In this document: one piece after another, positions 1 to 7,892 of the stretch
How the letters are laid out: every line of letters starts with the position of its first letter
Numbering within the stretch: position 1 is the first letter of the stretch
Source: RSA11 sp965652565
Lineage (GTDB): Bacteria > Actinomycetota > Thermoleophilia > Solirubrobacterales > 70-9
Assembly: GCA_965652565.1 (NCBI GenBank)
Contig: CBFGWL010000003.1
Coordinates: 1-64,000 of the forward strand
Length of the DNA: 64,000 bases
Direction of reading: 5' to 3'
The notes under the pieces: model-generated
Databases searched by the model: none
What the model saw: only the letters and a program-made list of their open reading frames with translations
What the model was told of the DNA's origin: nothing
Position numbers and translations under genes: made by a program

Positions 1-136
1 CGCGATTACGACGATCCCATCGTCGAAATCGCGCACTCGTGAACCGCGCTCCCGTGAGTTCGCGATTACGACGATGCCGTCGTCTTAACTGCGATTTCGC
101 GTGGCGGGGTGCTCGCGAGGTCGCGATTCCTCCGAT
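1..136. repeat. Degenerate ~60-bp-period repeat at the left window edge
   Basis: A module beginning CGCGATTACGACGAT recurs at 1, 61 and, more diverged, 122. The first copy folds: CGCGATTACGACGAT is followed by ATCGTCGAAATCGCG, its reverse complement with one mismatch. The segment from about 26 to 75 aligns with the repeat at 35146-35269 (shared GCACTCG and TTCG[CT]GATT blocks), so this looks like a dispersed intergenic family. It may continue beyond the window. From 137 to 248 I see nothing apart from GC-rich sequence downstream of the MaoC gene. Confidence 0.6.
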
Positions 137-248
137 GCGATCCCCCTCCTTCGCAGCCCTTCCCCGACGCGCCGCGCCACCACGCCGCCGAGGCGCTCGC
201 CACCACGCGCCCGCGCCGCCCGGCCGCGCCGCGCCGCGTGCGGCCGGA

Positions 249-1130
249 CTATGCGCCCGGCGTCAGCCGGCCCGTGAGGTGCGGGTTGTCGCCCTTCGTG
301 TTGCGCACGCCGAAGTCGATCCCGCCGTCGGACTCGTCGCTGGCGAACGTGACTCGGCCCGGTAGCAGGATGGGGCGCAGGAACCGCACGTCCACGGAGA
401 ACGACTCGCCCAGCCGGCCCTCGAGCGCCGCCAGGGCCCGCGCCTTGGTCCACATCCCGTGCGCGATGGCGCGCGGGAACCCGAACGCCTTCGCGGTCAG
501 CCCGTACATATGGATGGGGTTGCGATCGCCCGACACCGCGCCGTAGCTGCGGCCGAGGTCGCCGGGGAGCTTCCACTCGGCGCTCGCGGGGAGCTCAAGC
601 GGGTCGGGCAGCTTCGGGCCGTCCTTGCGCGCCGACTCATCGCCGCGGCCGCGGCGCAGGTTCGTGCTCGTCGACTCCCAGACCAGCTCGGCGCCCGCCC
701 GCGCCTCGGTGATGATCGTGAACTGCTTGCCCTTCGGGTGCGGCTCGAGCTTCGTGAAGCGAACCCGCAGCTCGAGCGGCTCATCGATCTCGATCGGCCG
801 CTTCTGCTTGATCGAGTTCGAGATGTGGACCAGCCCCGCCGCCGGATACGGGAACCGGCGGTCCGTGATCATCGCCATGTGCAGGGGGAACGCGAGGATG
901 TGCGGGTAGGTGGGCGGCAGCGTGTTGCGCAGCGTGAATCCGCAGACCTTGCAGTACTCCGCGACGCGCTCGCGCTCGGCGGTCGCGTCGAGCTCGAGCA
1001 CGTCCTGCGGGATGTCGGCCTCGCGCCCGCCGATCAGCGGAAGCGAGCCCGTGCCCGGGATGACCCCAAGCAGGGCACGGCCGTAGATCCCGAGGCTCGA
1101 CGGCGGGCTGTCAAGCTTGCGCGTCGCCAC
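249..1130 (-). CDS. MaoC-like (R)-3-hydroxyacyl-thioester dehydratase (HtdX-like)
   Basis: This 293-residue protein is a double hot-dog enoyl hydratase/dehydratase, expected to interconvert 3-hydroxyacyl and 2-enoyl thioesters in the cytoplasm. The C-terminal half carries the hydratase-2 signature YGAVSGDRNPIH (about residues 195-206, with the Asp/His pair expected to be catalytic) followed by AIAHGMW; the N-terminal half is the degenerate hot dog. It starts at GTG one base after the stop of the FabG-like gene and is the last gene of a five-gene minus-strand cluster. The neighbours fadE-fadE-fadA-fabG-maoC reproduce the Mycobacterium order Rv0244c-Rv0241c (FadE5, FadA2, FabG4, HtdX), which supports an HtdX-like role. 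Chain length is unknown. Confidence 0.88.
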   Translation of the reverse strand: MATRKLDSPPSSLGIYGRALLGVIPGTGSLPLIGGREADIPQDVLELDATAERERVAEYCKVCGFTLRNTLPPTYPHILAFPLHMAMITDRRFPYPAAGLVHISNSIKQKRPIEIDEPLELRVRFTKLEPHPKGKQFTIITEARAGAELVWESTSTNLRRGRGDESARKDGPKLPDPLELPASAEWKLPGDLGRSYGAVSGDRNPIHMYGLTAKAFGFPRAIAHGMWTKARALAALEGRLGESFSVDVRFLRPILLPGRVTFASDESDGGIDFGVRNTKGDNPHLTGRLTPGA

Positions 1131-1131
1131 G

Positions 1132-2535
1132 CTAGGCCCCCAGCAGGCTCTGACCGCAGACGCGCACGACCTGACCGTTCACGCCGCCCGAGGCCGGGCT
1201 CGCGAGCCAGCCGATCGTCTCGGCGACGTCGACAGGGCGCCCGCCCTGCGCCATCGAGTTCATGCGTCGGCCCGCCTCGCGCGTGGCGAACGGCATCGCG
1301 GCGGTCATCGCGGTCTCGATGAACCCTGGCGCGACGGCGTTGATGGTGGCGCCGCGCTCGGCGAATACCGGTGCCATCGACTGCACCATGCCGATCACGC
1401 CCGCCTTGGACGTGGCGTAGTTCGTCTGCCCGGCGTTGCCCGCGATCCCGGAGATCGAGGACACCGAGACGATGCGCCCGTGCTCGCGCAGCAGCTCCCG
1501 CTCGAGCAGCGCGTCGTCGATGCGCTCCTGCGCGGAGAGGTTGATGTCCATGAGGACGGTCCAGCGCGGTTCGTCCATCTTGCCCAGCGTCTTGTCGCGC
1601 GTCACGCCCGCGTTGTGGACGACCACGTCGACGCCGTCGTGCTCGGCCTTCAGGTGGTCGAGGATCGTGGCGGGCGCATCCGCCTCGGTGATGTCCGCGA
1701 CCACCTGCGAGCCGCCGATCTCGTTCGTCACGCGGGCGAGGTCATCGGCGAGCTGCGGCACGTCGAGTCCAACCACGTGTGCGCCGTCGCGCGCCAGCGT
1801 GCGGGCGATCGCCTCGCCGATGCCGCGCGAAGCGCCCGTGACGAGCGCGACCTTGCCGGCGAACGGCCGGTCCCAGTCGAGCTCGGGCGGCGTGGCGCCG
1901 GGCGTAATGCGCACGACTTGGCCGCTGACGTACGCGGAGCGGGGCGAGAGGAAGAAGCGCAGCGTCGAGTCGATCTGCTCCTCGGCCTTCGGCGCGACGT
2001 AGACCAAGTTCACCGCCGCGCCCTTGCGGACCTCCTTGCCGACCGAGCGCGTGAAGCCCTCCAGGGCGCGCTGCGCGGTCGCCGCGCGCGGGGAGTCGCA
2101 GTCCTCGGGCGGCGTGCCCAGGACGACGATGCGGCCCGAGCGCTCGACGCGCCTGATCGTCGGATGGAAGAACGCCCAGAGCTCGCGGAGCTCGGTCGAG
2201 TCGGAGATGCCGCTCGCGTCGAAGACGAGCGCCTTGAAGCGGTCGCCCTCGCCCGCGGCGTCAGGGTTCCACACCCCGGCGTTCAGGCCGGCCTCGCCGG
2301 CAGCGCTCCGCACTTCGTCGAGGCTCGTGCGGACGGTGGCGCCGACGTCGGCGAGCACGCGCGCCAGCGGCGGCGCCAGGCGGCCACCCGGGGCGGCGCC
2401 CAGCAGAACCTCGCCGGCGATGACGGGGCTGCCGGGGGTCCAGCGGTCGAGCTCGACCGGCTGGGGAAGGCCGACGTTCTTGGCGACGAGCCGGCCGACT
2501 GGGGTGTTGATCAGCTGCGAGTAACGGTCGGACAT
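1132..2535 (-). CDS. High-molecular-weight 3-oxoacyl-thioester reductase (FabG4-like)
   Basis: At 467 residues this is much longer than ordinary FabG (about 250) and matches the FabG4 type: an N-terminal degenerate Rossmann-like domain (about 1-215) and a C-terminal catalytic short-chain dehydrogenase. The latter has TGASRGIG at 233-240 for the dinucleotide, the NAG motif in VVHNAGVT, the serine in SVSSISG and the catalytic pair in YATSK. It should reduce 3-oxoacyl-CoA or -ACP to the 3-hydroxy form. ATG is preceded by an AGGAGG-type ribosome site at about 2541-2547. It sits 14 bases after the thiolase stop and one base before the MaoC gene, so these three steps are almost certainly cotranscribed. 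Confidence 0.9.
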   Translation of the reverse strand: MSDRYSQLINTPVGRLVAKNVGLPQPVELDRWTPGSPVIAGEVLLGAAPGGRLAPPLARVLADVGATVRTSLDEVRSAAGEAGLNAGVWNPDAAGEGDRFKALVFDASGISDSTELRELWAFFHPTIRRVERSGRIVVLGTPPEDCDSPRAATAQRALEGFTRSVGKEVRKGAAVNLVYVAPKAEEQIDSTLRFFLSPRSAYVSGQVVRITPGATPPELDWDRPFAGKVALVTGASRGIGEAIARTLARDGAHVVGLDVPQLADDLARVTNEIGGSQVVADITEADAPATILDHLKAEHDGVDVVVHNAGVTRDKTLGKMDEPRWTVLMDINLSAQERIDDALLERELLREHGRIVSVSSISGIAGNAGQTNYATSKAGVIGMVQSMAPVFAERGATINAVAPGFIETAMTAAMPFATREAGRRMNSMAQGGRPVDVAETIGWLASPASGGVNGQVVRVCGQSLLGA

Positions 2536-2549
2536 GTCTCGCCTCCTAC

Positions 2550-3827
2550 CTAGCGCTCGAGGATCGCGGTCACGCCCTGGCCGCCGGCGGCGCAGATCGA
2601 GATCAGGCCGCGCCCGCCGCCGCGCTCATCCAGCGCCTTGGCGAGCCCGGCGATGATTCGCCCGCCGGTCGCGGCGAACGGGTGGCCGGCCGCCAGGGAC
2701 CCGCCGTGCACGTTCAGCTTCTCGCGGTCGATGGACCCGAGCGGCTCGTCGAGGCCGAGCCGCTGCTTGCAGAACACCGGGTCCTCCCACGCCTTCAGCG
2801 TGCACAGCACCTGCGCCGCGAACGCCTCGTGGATCTCGTATAGGTCGAAGTCCTGCAGCGTGAGCCCGTTGCGCTCGAGCAGCCGCGGGACCGCGTAGGC
2901 GGGGGCCATCAGCAGGCCCTCCTTGCGCACCACGTGGTCGACGGCCGCTGTCTCGGCGTCCACGAAGTAGGCGAGCGGCTTCAGGCCGTGGGCCTCGGCC
3001 CACTCCTCGGTGCCGAGCAGAACGGCCGACGCGCCGTCGGAGAGCGGCGTGGAGTTGCCGGCCGTCATCGTGCCGTTCTCCCCGCCGAAGACCGGGCGCA
3101 GCTTGGCCAGCTTCTCCGGCGTCGAGTCGGGGCGCAGGTTCTGGTCGCGGTCCAGACCGAGGTACGGGGTGAGCAGGTCGTCGTTGAACCCGCTCTCGTA
3201 CGCGGCGGCCAGGTTCTGGTGGCTGCGCGCGGCGAGCTCGTCCTGCTCCTCGCGCGTGATCCCCCACTCGCGGGCCATGATCGCGGTGTGCTCGCCCATC
3301 GAGAGGCCGGTGCGCGGCTCGGCGTTGCGCGGGATCTCGGGGACGATGTGGCCCGGGCGGATCTTGGCGAGCGCCTTGAGCCGATCAACGTTCGACTTCG
3401 CGTTGTTCGCCTCCAGGAGGATCATGCGCAGGTCGTCGTTGAGCGCGAGCGGCGCGTCGGAGGTCGTGTCGGTGCCGGCCGCGATGCCGGAATCGACCTG
3501 CCCGAGGGCGATCTTGTTGCCGACGAGGATCGCCGTCTCCAGGCCGGTGCCGCAGGCCTGGCCGACGTCGTAGGCGGGGGTCTCCGGGGCGAGCTTCGTG
3601 CCGAGCACGGACTCACGGGTCAGGTTGAAGTCGCGGCTGTGCTTGAGGACGGCGCCGCCGGCGACCTCACCGAGGCGCTCACCCGCGAGATCGAAGCGCT
3701 CGATCAGGCCATCGAGCGCGGCGGTGAGCATGTCCTGGTTCGAAGCCTTGGCGTAGGCGCCGTTGGAGCGGGCGAACGGGATCCGGTTCCCGCCGAGCAC
3801 GGCCACGGGGCGTGTCTTTGAGTTCAT
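2550..3827 (-). CDS. Acetyl-CoA acetyltransferase / 3-ketoacyl-CoA thiolase (FadA2-like)
   Basis: A 425-residue thiolase. The nucleophilic cysteine is in GQACGTG (Cys92), and the C-terminal half carries GGSLAAGHPFAATGG (catalytic His) and CAAGGQG (second Cys). It cleaves or forms 3-ketoacyl-CoA with acetyl-CoA. I start it at the ATG at 3827, which has GGAAGG at 3835-3840 seven bases upstream, and not at the in-frame ATG 14 codons earlier, which would add an arginine-rich tail. It is third in the five-gene cluster, 38 bases after the second acyl-CoA dehydrogenase and 14 bases before the reductase gene. The direction, beta-oxidation or elongation, cannot be settled from sequence. Confidence 0.9.
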   Translation of the reverse strand: MNSKTRPVAVLGGNRIPFARSNGAYAKASNQDMLTAALDGLIERFDLAGERLGEVAGGAVLKHSRDFNLTRESVLGTKLAPETPAYDVGQACGTGLETAILVGNKIALGQVDSGIAAGTDTTSDAPLALNDDLRMILLEANNAKSNVDRLKALAKIRPGHIVPEIPRNAEPRTGLSMGEHTAIMAREWGITREEQDELAARSHQNLAAAYESGFNDDLLTPYLGLDRDQNLRPDSTPEKLAKLRPVFGGENGTMTAGNSTPLSDGASAVLLGTEEWAEAHGLKPLAYFVDAETAAVDHVVRKEGLLMAPAYAVPRLLERNGLTLQDFDLYEIHEAFAAQVLCTLKAWEDPVFCKQRLGLDEPLGSIDREKLNVHGGSLAAGHPFAATGGRIIAGLAKALDERGGGRGLISICAAGGQGVTAILER

Positions 3828-3865
3828 GGCGTTCCCTTCCTTTCCGCGTCTTCGCGGGATAAGCG

Positions 3866-5083
3866 TCACCGCAACTCCGCCGAGCTCTTATCGAGCAGCT
3901 GGCGGGCGATGATCAAAAGCTGGATCTGCTGGGTGCCTTCGAAGATGTCGAGGATCTTCGCGTCGCGAGCCCACTTCTCCAAGAGCTCGTCCTCACCGTA
4001 ACCCGCGGCGCCGCAGAGCTCGACGCAGCGCAGCGCGATGTCGACCGCGGTGCGCGCCGCCTTGGCCTTCGCCATCGACGCGTGGAGCGAGTTCGGCTTG
4101 GAGTTGTCGGCCATCCAAGCGGCCTCGAGAGTGATCAGCAGGCCGGCCTCGTAGTCGGCCTCCATATCGAGCAGCTCGGCCGCGGGGCCCGGCTGCGCGC
4201 TCGCCGGGCGGTCGTAGTCGACCTCGATGCCCGCCTCGGCGAGCAGCTCGCGCGTGCGCTCCAGGGCGGCGCGGGCGACGCCCAGGGCCATGCCCGCGAC
4301 GAGCGGGCGCGTGTTGTCGAAGGTCTTCATCGCGCCCGCGAACGACTTCTTCGTGTCGATCTCCGGGCTGCCGAGCAGGTTCTCCTTCGGCACGCGGACG
4401 TTGTCGAGGACGAAGTTCGCGGTGTCCGAGGCGCGGATGCCGAGCTTGTGCTCGAGGCGATCGAGCTTCACGCCGGGGGCGTGCCGGTCGACCACGAAGG
4501 ACTTGATCGCGGCGCGGCCCTTGTCGCGATCGAGGGTCGCCCAGACGACGAGCAGGTCGGCCCGGTCGCCGGAGGTGACGAAGATCTTCTCGCCGTTCAG
4601 CACGTACTCGTCGCCGTCGAGGACCGCGGTGGTGCGGATCGCGGCGGAGTCCGAGCCGGCCTCGGGCTCGGTGATCGCCATCGCGGCCCACTTGCCGGCG
4701 AAGCGCTCCTGCTGCTCGGGGCTCGCGACGGACGCGATCGCGGAGTTGCCGAGGCCCTGGCGCGGCAGCGTGAGCGTGAGCCCGACGTCGCCCCAGCACA
4801 TCTCGATGATCGAGAGCACCGTGGAGAGGTTGGAGCCGTTGCGGTTGCGCTCGCCGCCTCCATTCGAGGACGGATCGCCCTTCACGCCCGCGGCGCCCGC
4901 GCCGCCCGACTGGCCGGACTCCTCCAGGCCGTCGATCAGCGCGGCGAGCATGTCGAGCTCCTTCGGGTACTCGTGCTCGGCGAGGTCGTACTTGCGCGAG
5001 ATCGGGCGCAGGACGTTCTCGGCGACCTGGTGCGCCTGGTCGATCAGCGGCTTGAACTTCTTCGGGACCTCGAGGTTGATCAC
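3866..5083 (-). CDS. Acyl-CoA dehydrogenase, subunit-like partner 2
   Basis: This 405-residue FAD enzyme has the acyl-CoA dehydrogenase fold: an N-terminal helical domain, the middle beta domain with ITEPEAGSDS, and a C-terminal helical domain ending in the catalytic-base region FEGTQQIQ (Glu as in medium-chain enzymes). I use the GTG start at 5083 (VINLEVPKKF), which overlaps the stop of the upstream dehydrogenase as GTGA; the longer open frame upstream lies antisense-like inside that gene and is arginine-rich. A glycine/serine-rich insert of about 30 residues (near 70-95, GGAGAAG...SSNGGGERN) is unusual. The coupling with a second, less typical dehydrogenase suggests a heteromeric FadE pair, which is known in actinobacterial lipid catabolism. 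Confidence 0.88.
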   Translation of the reverse strand: MINLEVPKKFKPLIDQAHQVAENVLRPISRKYDLAEHEYPKELDMLAALIDGLEESGQSGGAGAAGVKGDPSSNGGGERNRNGSNLSTVLSIIEMCWGDVGLTLTLPRQGLGNSAIASVASPEQQERFAGKWAAMAITEPEAGSDSAAIRTTAVLDGDEYVLNGEKIFVTSGDRADLLVVWATLDRDKGRAAIKSFVVDRHAPGVKLDRLEHKLGIRASDTANFVLDNVRVPKENLLGSPEIDTKKSFAGAMKTFDNTRPLVAGMALGVARAALERTRELLAEAGIEVDYDRPASAQPGPAAELLDMEADYEAGLLITLEAAWMADNSKPNSLHASMAKAKAARTAVDIALRCVELCGAAGYGEDELLEKWARDAKILDIFEGTQQIQLLIIARQLLDKSSAELR

Positions 5084-6420
5084 AGCAGCACACCCCCCTC
5101 CATGAGGCCGGTGGCGCGCAGGTCGCGGTACCAGCGCTCGACCGGGTGCTCCTTGACGTAGCCGTGGCCGCCGAGCAGTTGCACGCCGGCCGAGCCGATC
5201 GTCATCGCGTGGCGGGCGGCGAGCCGGCGGGCGAGGGCCGCCTCGCGCTCGAAGCTGCGGCCCGCGTCGTAGCGCGAGGCGGCGCGCAGCGTGACCAGGC
5301 GCAGGCCCTCGAGCTCGATGGCGATGTTGGAGACCTCGAAGGCGACCGCCTGCCGGTTCGAGATCGGCTCGCCGAAGGCGTGGCGCTCGTTGACGTACTG
5401 GGAGACGTAGTCGAGGACGGCCTGCGCGGTGCCGACCGCGAGCGCGCACCAAGCGAGCCTGGAGAGGTGCACGCACTGCGCGTACGCGTCGGCGTTGTCC
5501 GCGCCGAGGAGCGCGCCGGCGGGGAGTCGCAGGTCGGTGAGCTCGAGGCGTCCCGTGCCGGCGGCGCGCACGCCCATGCCGGGCTCAGGCTTGACCGCGA
5601 GCCCCTCCGTGCCGGCCTCGACGGCGAAGAGCGCCGGGCCGGTGCCCTCCAGTTCCGCGGCGACGATGAAGAGGGATCCGTCGCCGGCACGCGGGACGAG
5701 CGCCTTGGCGCCATCGAGCACGTAACCGTCGCCGGCGCGGCGGGCCTTCGTGCGCAGGGCGAAAGGGTTGAAGAGCGGCCCGGGCTCGAGCAGGGCGAGC
5801 GCGCCGGCGGGCGGGTCCTCGCCCGCGAATTCCGGGAGGTAGGTGGCCTGCTGGTCGCCGGTGCCCCACAGCCCGATCGCGGTGGCGACCGCGCCCGGCG
5901 CCAGCGCGGCGACGGCGAGTCCCATGTCGCCGTGGGCGAGCGCCTCCGCGACGAGGGCGGAAGTGACGCTCGAGCGGTTCTCGAGCGGGCCGCCGTGCTC
6001 CTCGGGGATGCCCAGCGCGGTGATGCCGAGCTCGTTGGCCTGGGCGAGCAGCTCCTCGGGGGCGCGCGCGGCCGTGTCGGCGTCGAGCGCGGCGGGGCGC
6101 AGCTGGTCGGCGGCGAAGTCGCGCATCGCCTCCATGAGCATCTGCTGCTCGTCGGTGGGCGTGAGGTCGAAGAGGTCGCCTCCGCCCGCGCGCGGCTGAC
6201 GCTTTGCGGGGCCCGCGCCGCGCACCCGCTTGAAGGTGCGCTCGGCGGCGCCCGCCGCGCGGAAGCCGTTCTTCGTGGCATTGTGGACGAGGCGCTCGGT
6301 CGGTCGCCGCAGCCCGATCCGGTCGATCAACTCGGAGCTGGCGATCCCGCGCAGCGCGCGCAGGCCGAGGCCCATGCTGCGCTCAGCGAGGGTGGGGGGT
6401 GCATCGTTGCGCTTGGCCAC
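5080..6420 (-). CDS. Acyl-CoA dehydrogenase, subunit-like partner 1
   Basis: A 446-residue acyl-CoA dehydrogenase-family protein. An N-terminal extension of about 85 residues (basic, with GLGLRALRGIASSELIDRIG) precedes the FAD/acyl-CoA domains, which begin near LTPTDEQQMLMEAMRDFA. The C-terminal part has LLGGHGYVKEHPVERWYRD and a shortened end, LMEGG, where others read EGT, so the catalytic glutamate region is present but the tail is truncated. GTG start; no strong ribosome site was seen. It is the first gene of the fatty-acid cluster, downstream of the palindrome at 6447-6470, and overlaps the next dehydrogenase by four bases. Which of the two carries activity is uncertain. Confidence 0.85.
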   Translation of the reverse strand: MAKRNDAPPTLAERSMGLGLRALRGIASSELIDRIGLRRPTERLVHNATKNGFRAAGAAERTFKRVRGAGPAKRQPRAGGGDLFDLTPTDEQQMLMEAMRDFAADQLRPAALDADTAARAPEELLAQANELGITALGIPEEHGGPLENRSSVTSALVAEALAHGDMGLAVAALAPGAVATAIGLWGTGDQQATYLPEFAGEDPPAGALALLEPGPLFNPFALRTKARRAGDGYVLDGAKALVPRAGDGSLFIVAAELEGTGPALFAVEAGTEGLAVKPEPGMGVRAAGTGRLELTDLRLPAGALLGADNADAYAQCVHLSRLAWCALAVGTAQAVLDYVSQYVNERHAFGEPISNRQAVAFEVSNIAIELEGLRLVTLRAASRYDAGRSFEREAALARRLAARHAMTIGSAGVQLLGGHGYVKEHPVERWYRDLRATGLMEGGVLL

Positions 6421-6446
6421 AGGGATGCGAACTGGAAGAGCGGGTT

Positions 6447-6470
6447 ACGTGACATCAGTTGATGTCACGT
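6447..6470. promoter_or_regulatory. Perfect inverted repeat, candidate operator of the fatty-acid cluster
   Basis: The arms ACGTGACATCA and TGATGTCACGT are perfect 11-bp inverted repeats separated by GT. The site lies 27 bases upstream of the first acyl-CoA dehydrogenase start, where an operator would block or overlap a promoter. Its size and symmetry fit a dimeric TetR-family regulator, the usual controller of actinobacterial fatty-acid genes. No regulator gene is adjacent, so the partner is unknown. Confidence 0.6.
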
Positions 6471-6547
6471 CGAATTGCGACAGATGCTAGCGGTCGCGGC
6501 GCCGCAGCGTCGCCGGTTTTGCGCGTCTCCTCCTCGTTGGCGGGGAA

Positions 6548-6620
6548 TGGGCGGTGCCGGGCTCGAACCGACGACCTCTCGCTTGTAAGGCGAGTGCTCT
6601 CCCAACTGAGCTAACCGCCC
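6548..6620 (-). tRNA. tRNA-Val (anticodon UAC)
   Basis: Read on the minus strand, the acceptor stem GGGCGGT pairs with ACCGCCC, the D arm is TAGCTCAGTTGGGAGAGCA, the anticodon stem CTCGC/GCGAG encloses loop CTTACAA with anticodon TAC, and the T arm has GGTTCGAGCC. The discriminator is A; CCA is not encoded. Length is 73 nt. It lies between the fatty-acid cluster and the divergent short-chain dehydrogenase gene. Confidence 0.95.
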
Positions 6621-6682
6621 GGCGCAATTATGCGGAAATCGAGAACGCGCCCCGAGGTGACGACGCGCGAGAATGCCGATCC

Positions 6683-7438
6683 ATGGATCTGGGACTCGCC
6701 GGCCGGGTGGCGCTCGTCATGGGCGGAAGCAAGGGAATCGGGCGCGGGATCGCGACCGCGCTCGCCCGCGAGGGAGCGCGGGTCGCGCTGACGAGCCGCT
6801 CGGCGAAGCGCGCCGAGCGGGCGGCAGCGGAGATCGACGGAGAGCTCGCTGGGTTCGCCGCGGACAGCGCGGATCTGGACGGGCTCGCGCGCCTGCCCGG
6901 ACTGGCCGAGGAGCGCTTCGGAGCGCCGGTCGAGGTGCTGGTGACGAACACGGGCGGGCCGCCGGCCGGCGATGCGCTCGCGCACGATCGCGAACAGTGG
7001 GAGGACGCGTATCGGGAGCTCGTGCTCGCGCCCCGGGCGCTCATCGAGGCGGTATTGCCGGGGATGCGTGAGCGCGGCTGGGGGCGGATCGTGAACGTGG
7101 GCTCCTCGTCGACGGAGGAGGTGATCGACCACCTCGCGCTCTCGAGCGCGCACCGGCTCGCGACGGTGGGGTACTTCAAGGTGCTGGCGCGCGCGGTCGC
7201 GCGCGACGGGGTGACCGTGAACACGGTGGCGACGGGGAAGTTCGCGACCGAGCGGCTCGCCGAGCTCTCCGGGTCGCTGGAGGCGGCGCAGGCGGCGGCG
7301 CGCGAGACCGTGCCGGCGGGGCGGCTCGGCGAGCCCGAGGAGTACGGCGACCTCGTCGCGTTCTTGTGTTCGGAACGGGCCGCGTATCTCACCGGCACGG
7401 TGATCCCGCTCGACGGCGGCCTGCTGCGCGCGCCCTAG
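6683..7438 (+). CDS. Short-chain dehydrogenase/reductase family protein with atypical active site
   Basis: A 251-residue SDR protein. GGSKGIGRGIA near residues 13-23 is the dinucleotide-binding glycine motif and TNTGGPPAG stands where NNAG is usual. The catalytic serine region VNVGSSST is present, but the canonical Tyr-x3-Lys is replaced by SSAHRLATVGYFK. The C-terminus (LTGTVIPLDGGLLRAP) is typical of FabG-like enzymes. The start at 6683 is the ATG after tRNA-Val; an upstream in-frame extension would run through the tRNA. This GGPPAG-type subgroup is common and annotated as 3-oxoacyl reductase-like, but the substrate cannot be assigned. It converges with the next gene, 7 bases away. Confidence 0.82.
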   Translation: MDLGLAGRVALVMGGSKGIGRGIATALAREGARVALTSRSAKRAERAAAEIDGELAGFAADSADLDGLARLPGLAEERFGAPVEVLVTNTGGPPAGDALAHDREQWEDAYRELVLAPRALIEAVLPGMRERGWGRIVNVGSSSTEEVIDHLALSSAHRLATVGYFKVLARAVARDGVTVNTVATGKFATERLAELSGSLEAAQAAARETVPAGRLGEPEEYGDLVAFLCSERAAYLTGTVIPLDGGLLRAP

Positions 7439-7445
7439 GCGACGC

Positions 7446-7892
7446 TCAGTTGCGCACGAGTGAGCCGTCTGGGTGCAGGGTTGCGTTCGCGCGCGACATA
7501 GCCTCGCGCTGCATCTCGCCGACCTCGTCGATGGTGAGCCCGTCGACCAGGCCGAGCCCGGCCCATCGGCCGTGCTCGTAGACGCGGACGCCGAAGTCGA
7601 GCTCCTGGTCGGGGCGCGGTGAGGCGAAGATGACGGCGCAGCGCCCCTCCGGGGCGTCAGGCTCGAGCAGGTTCGCCTCGGCGTCCACGCGCGTGACGAA
7701 CGTGGCGCGGTAGCGATGGACGTTGTGCGCGTGCACGCCGTCCTGGAGAGCGAGCTGATCACCGTTCCAGGCGCGCACGCAGGCGTCGTCGACGCTGCCC
7801 TCGCTGTCGGAGCCGCCGAGCTGGGTGCCCACGACCACCATCACGACGAGGAGCGTCGCCGCGACGGCGACGATGGCCAGGCGGCCTCTCAA
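7446..7892 (-). CDS. Membrane-anchored protein of unknown function
   Basis: This 148-residue protein is not one I recognise. An N-terminal hydrophobic segment (about residues 4-23, rich in V, A and L) after MRGR suggests a signal anchor, with the remainder outside the membrane. The outer part has two cysteines (in DDACVRAW and GRCAVIFA) that could form a disulfide, and a C-terminal LTIDEVGEMQREAMSR helix. It begins with TTG overlapping the lgt stop as TTGA, so it is translationally coupled to lgt. The pairing suggests an envelope role but no more can be said. Confidence 0.7.
   Translation of the reverse strand: MRGRLAIVAVAATLLVVMVVVGTQLGGSDSEGSVDDACVRAWNGDQLALQDGVHAHNVHRYRATFVTRVDAEANLLEPDAPEGRCAVIFASPRPDQELDFGVRVYEHGRWAGLGLVDGLTIDEVGEMQREAMSRANATLHPDGSLVRN

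Noticed and set aside
85..546. Several frames overlapping the left repeat and the end of the MaoC gene
   Set aside because: They are out of frame with the MaoC gene, arginine-rich and lack any domain.
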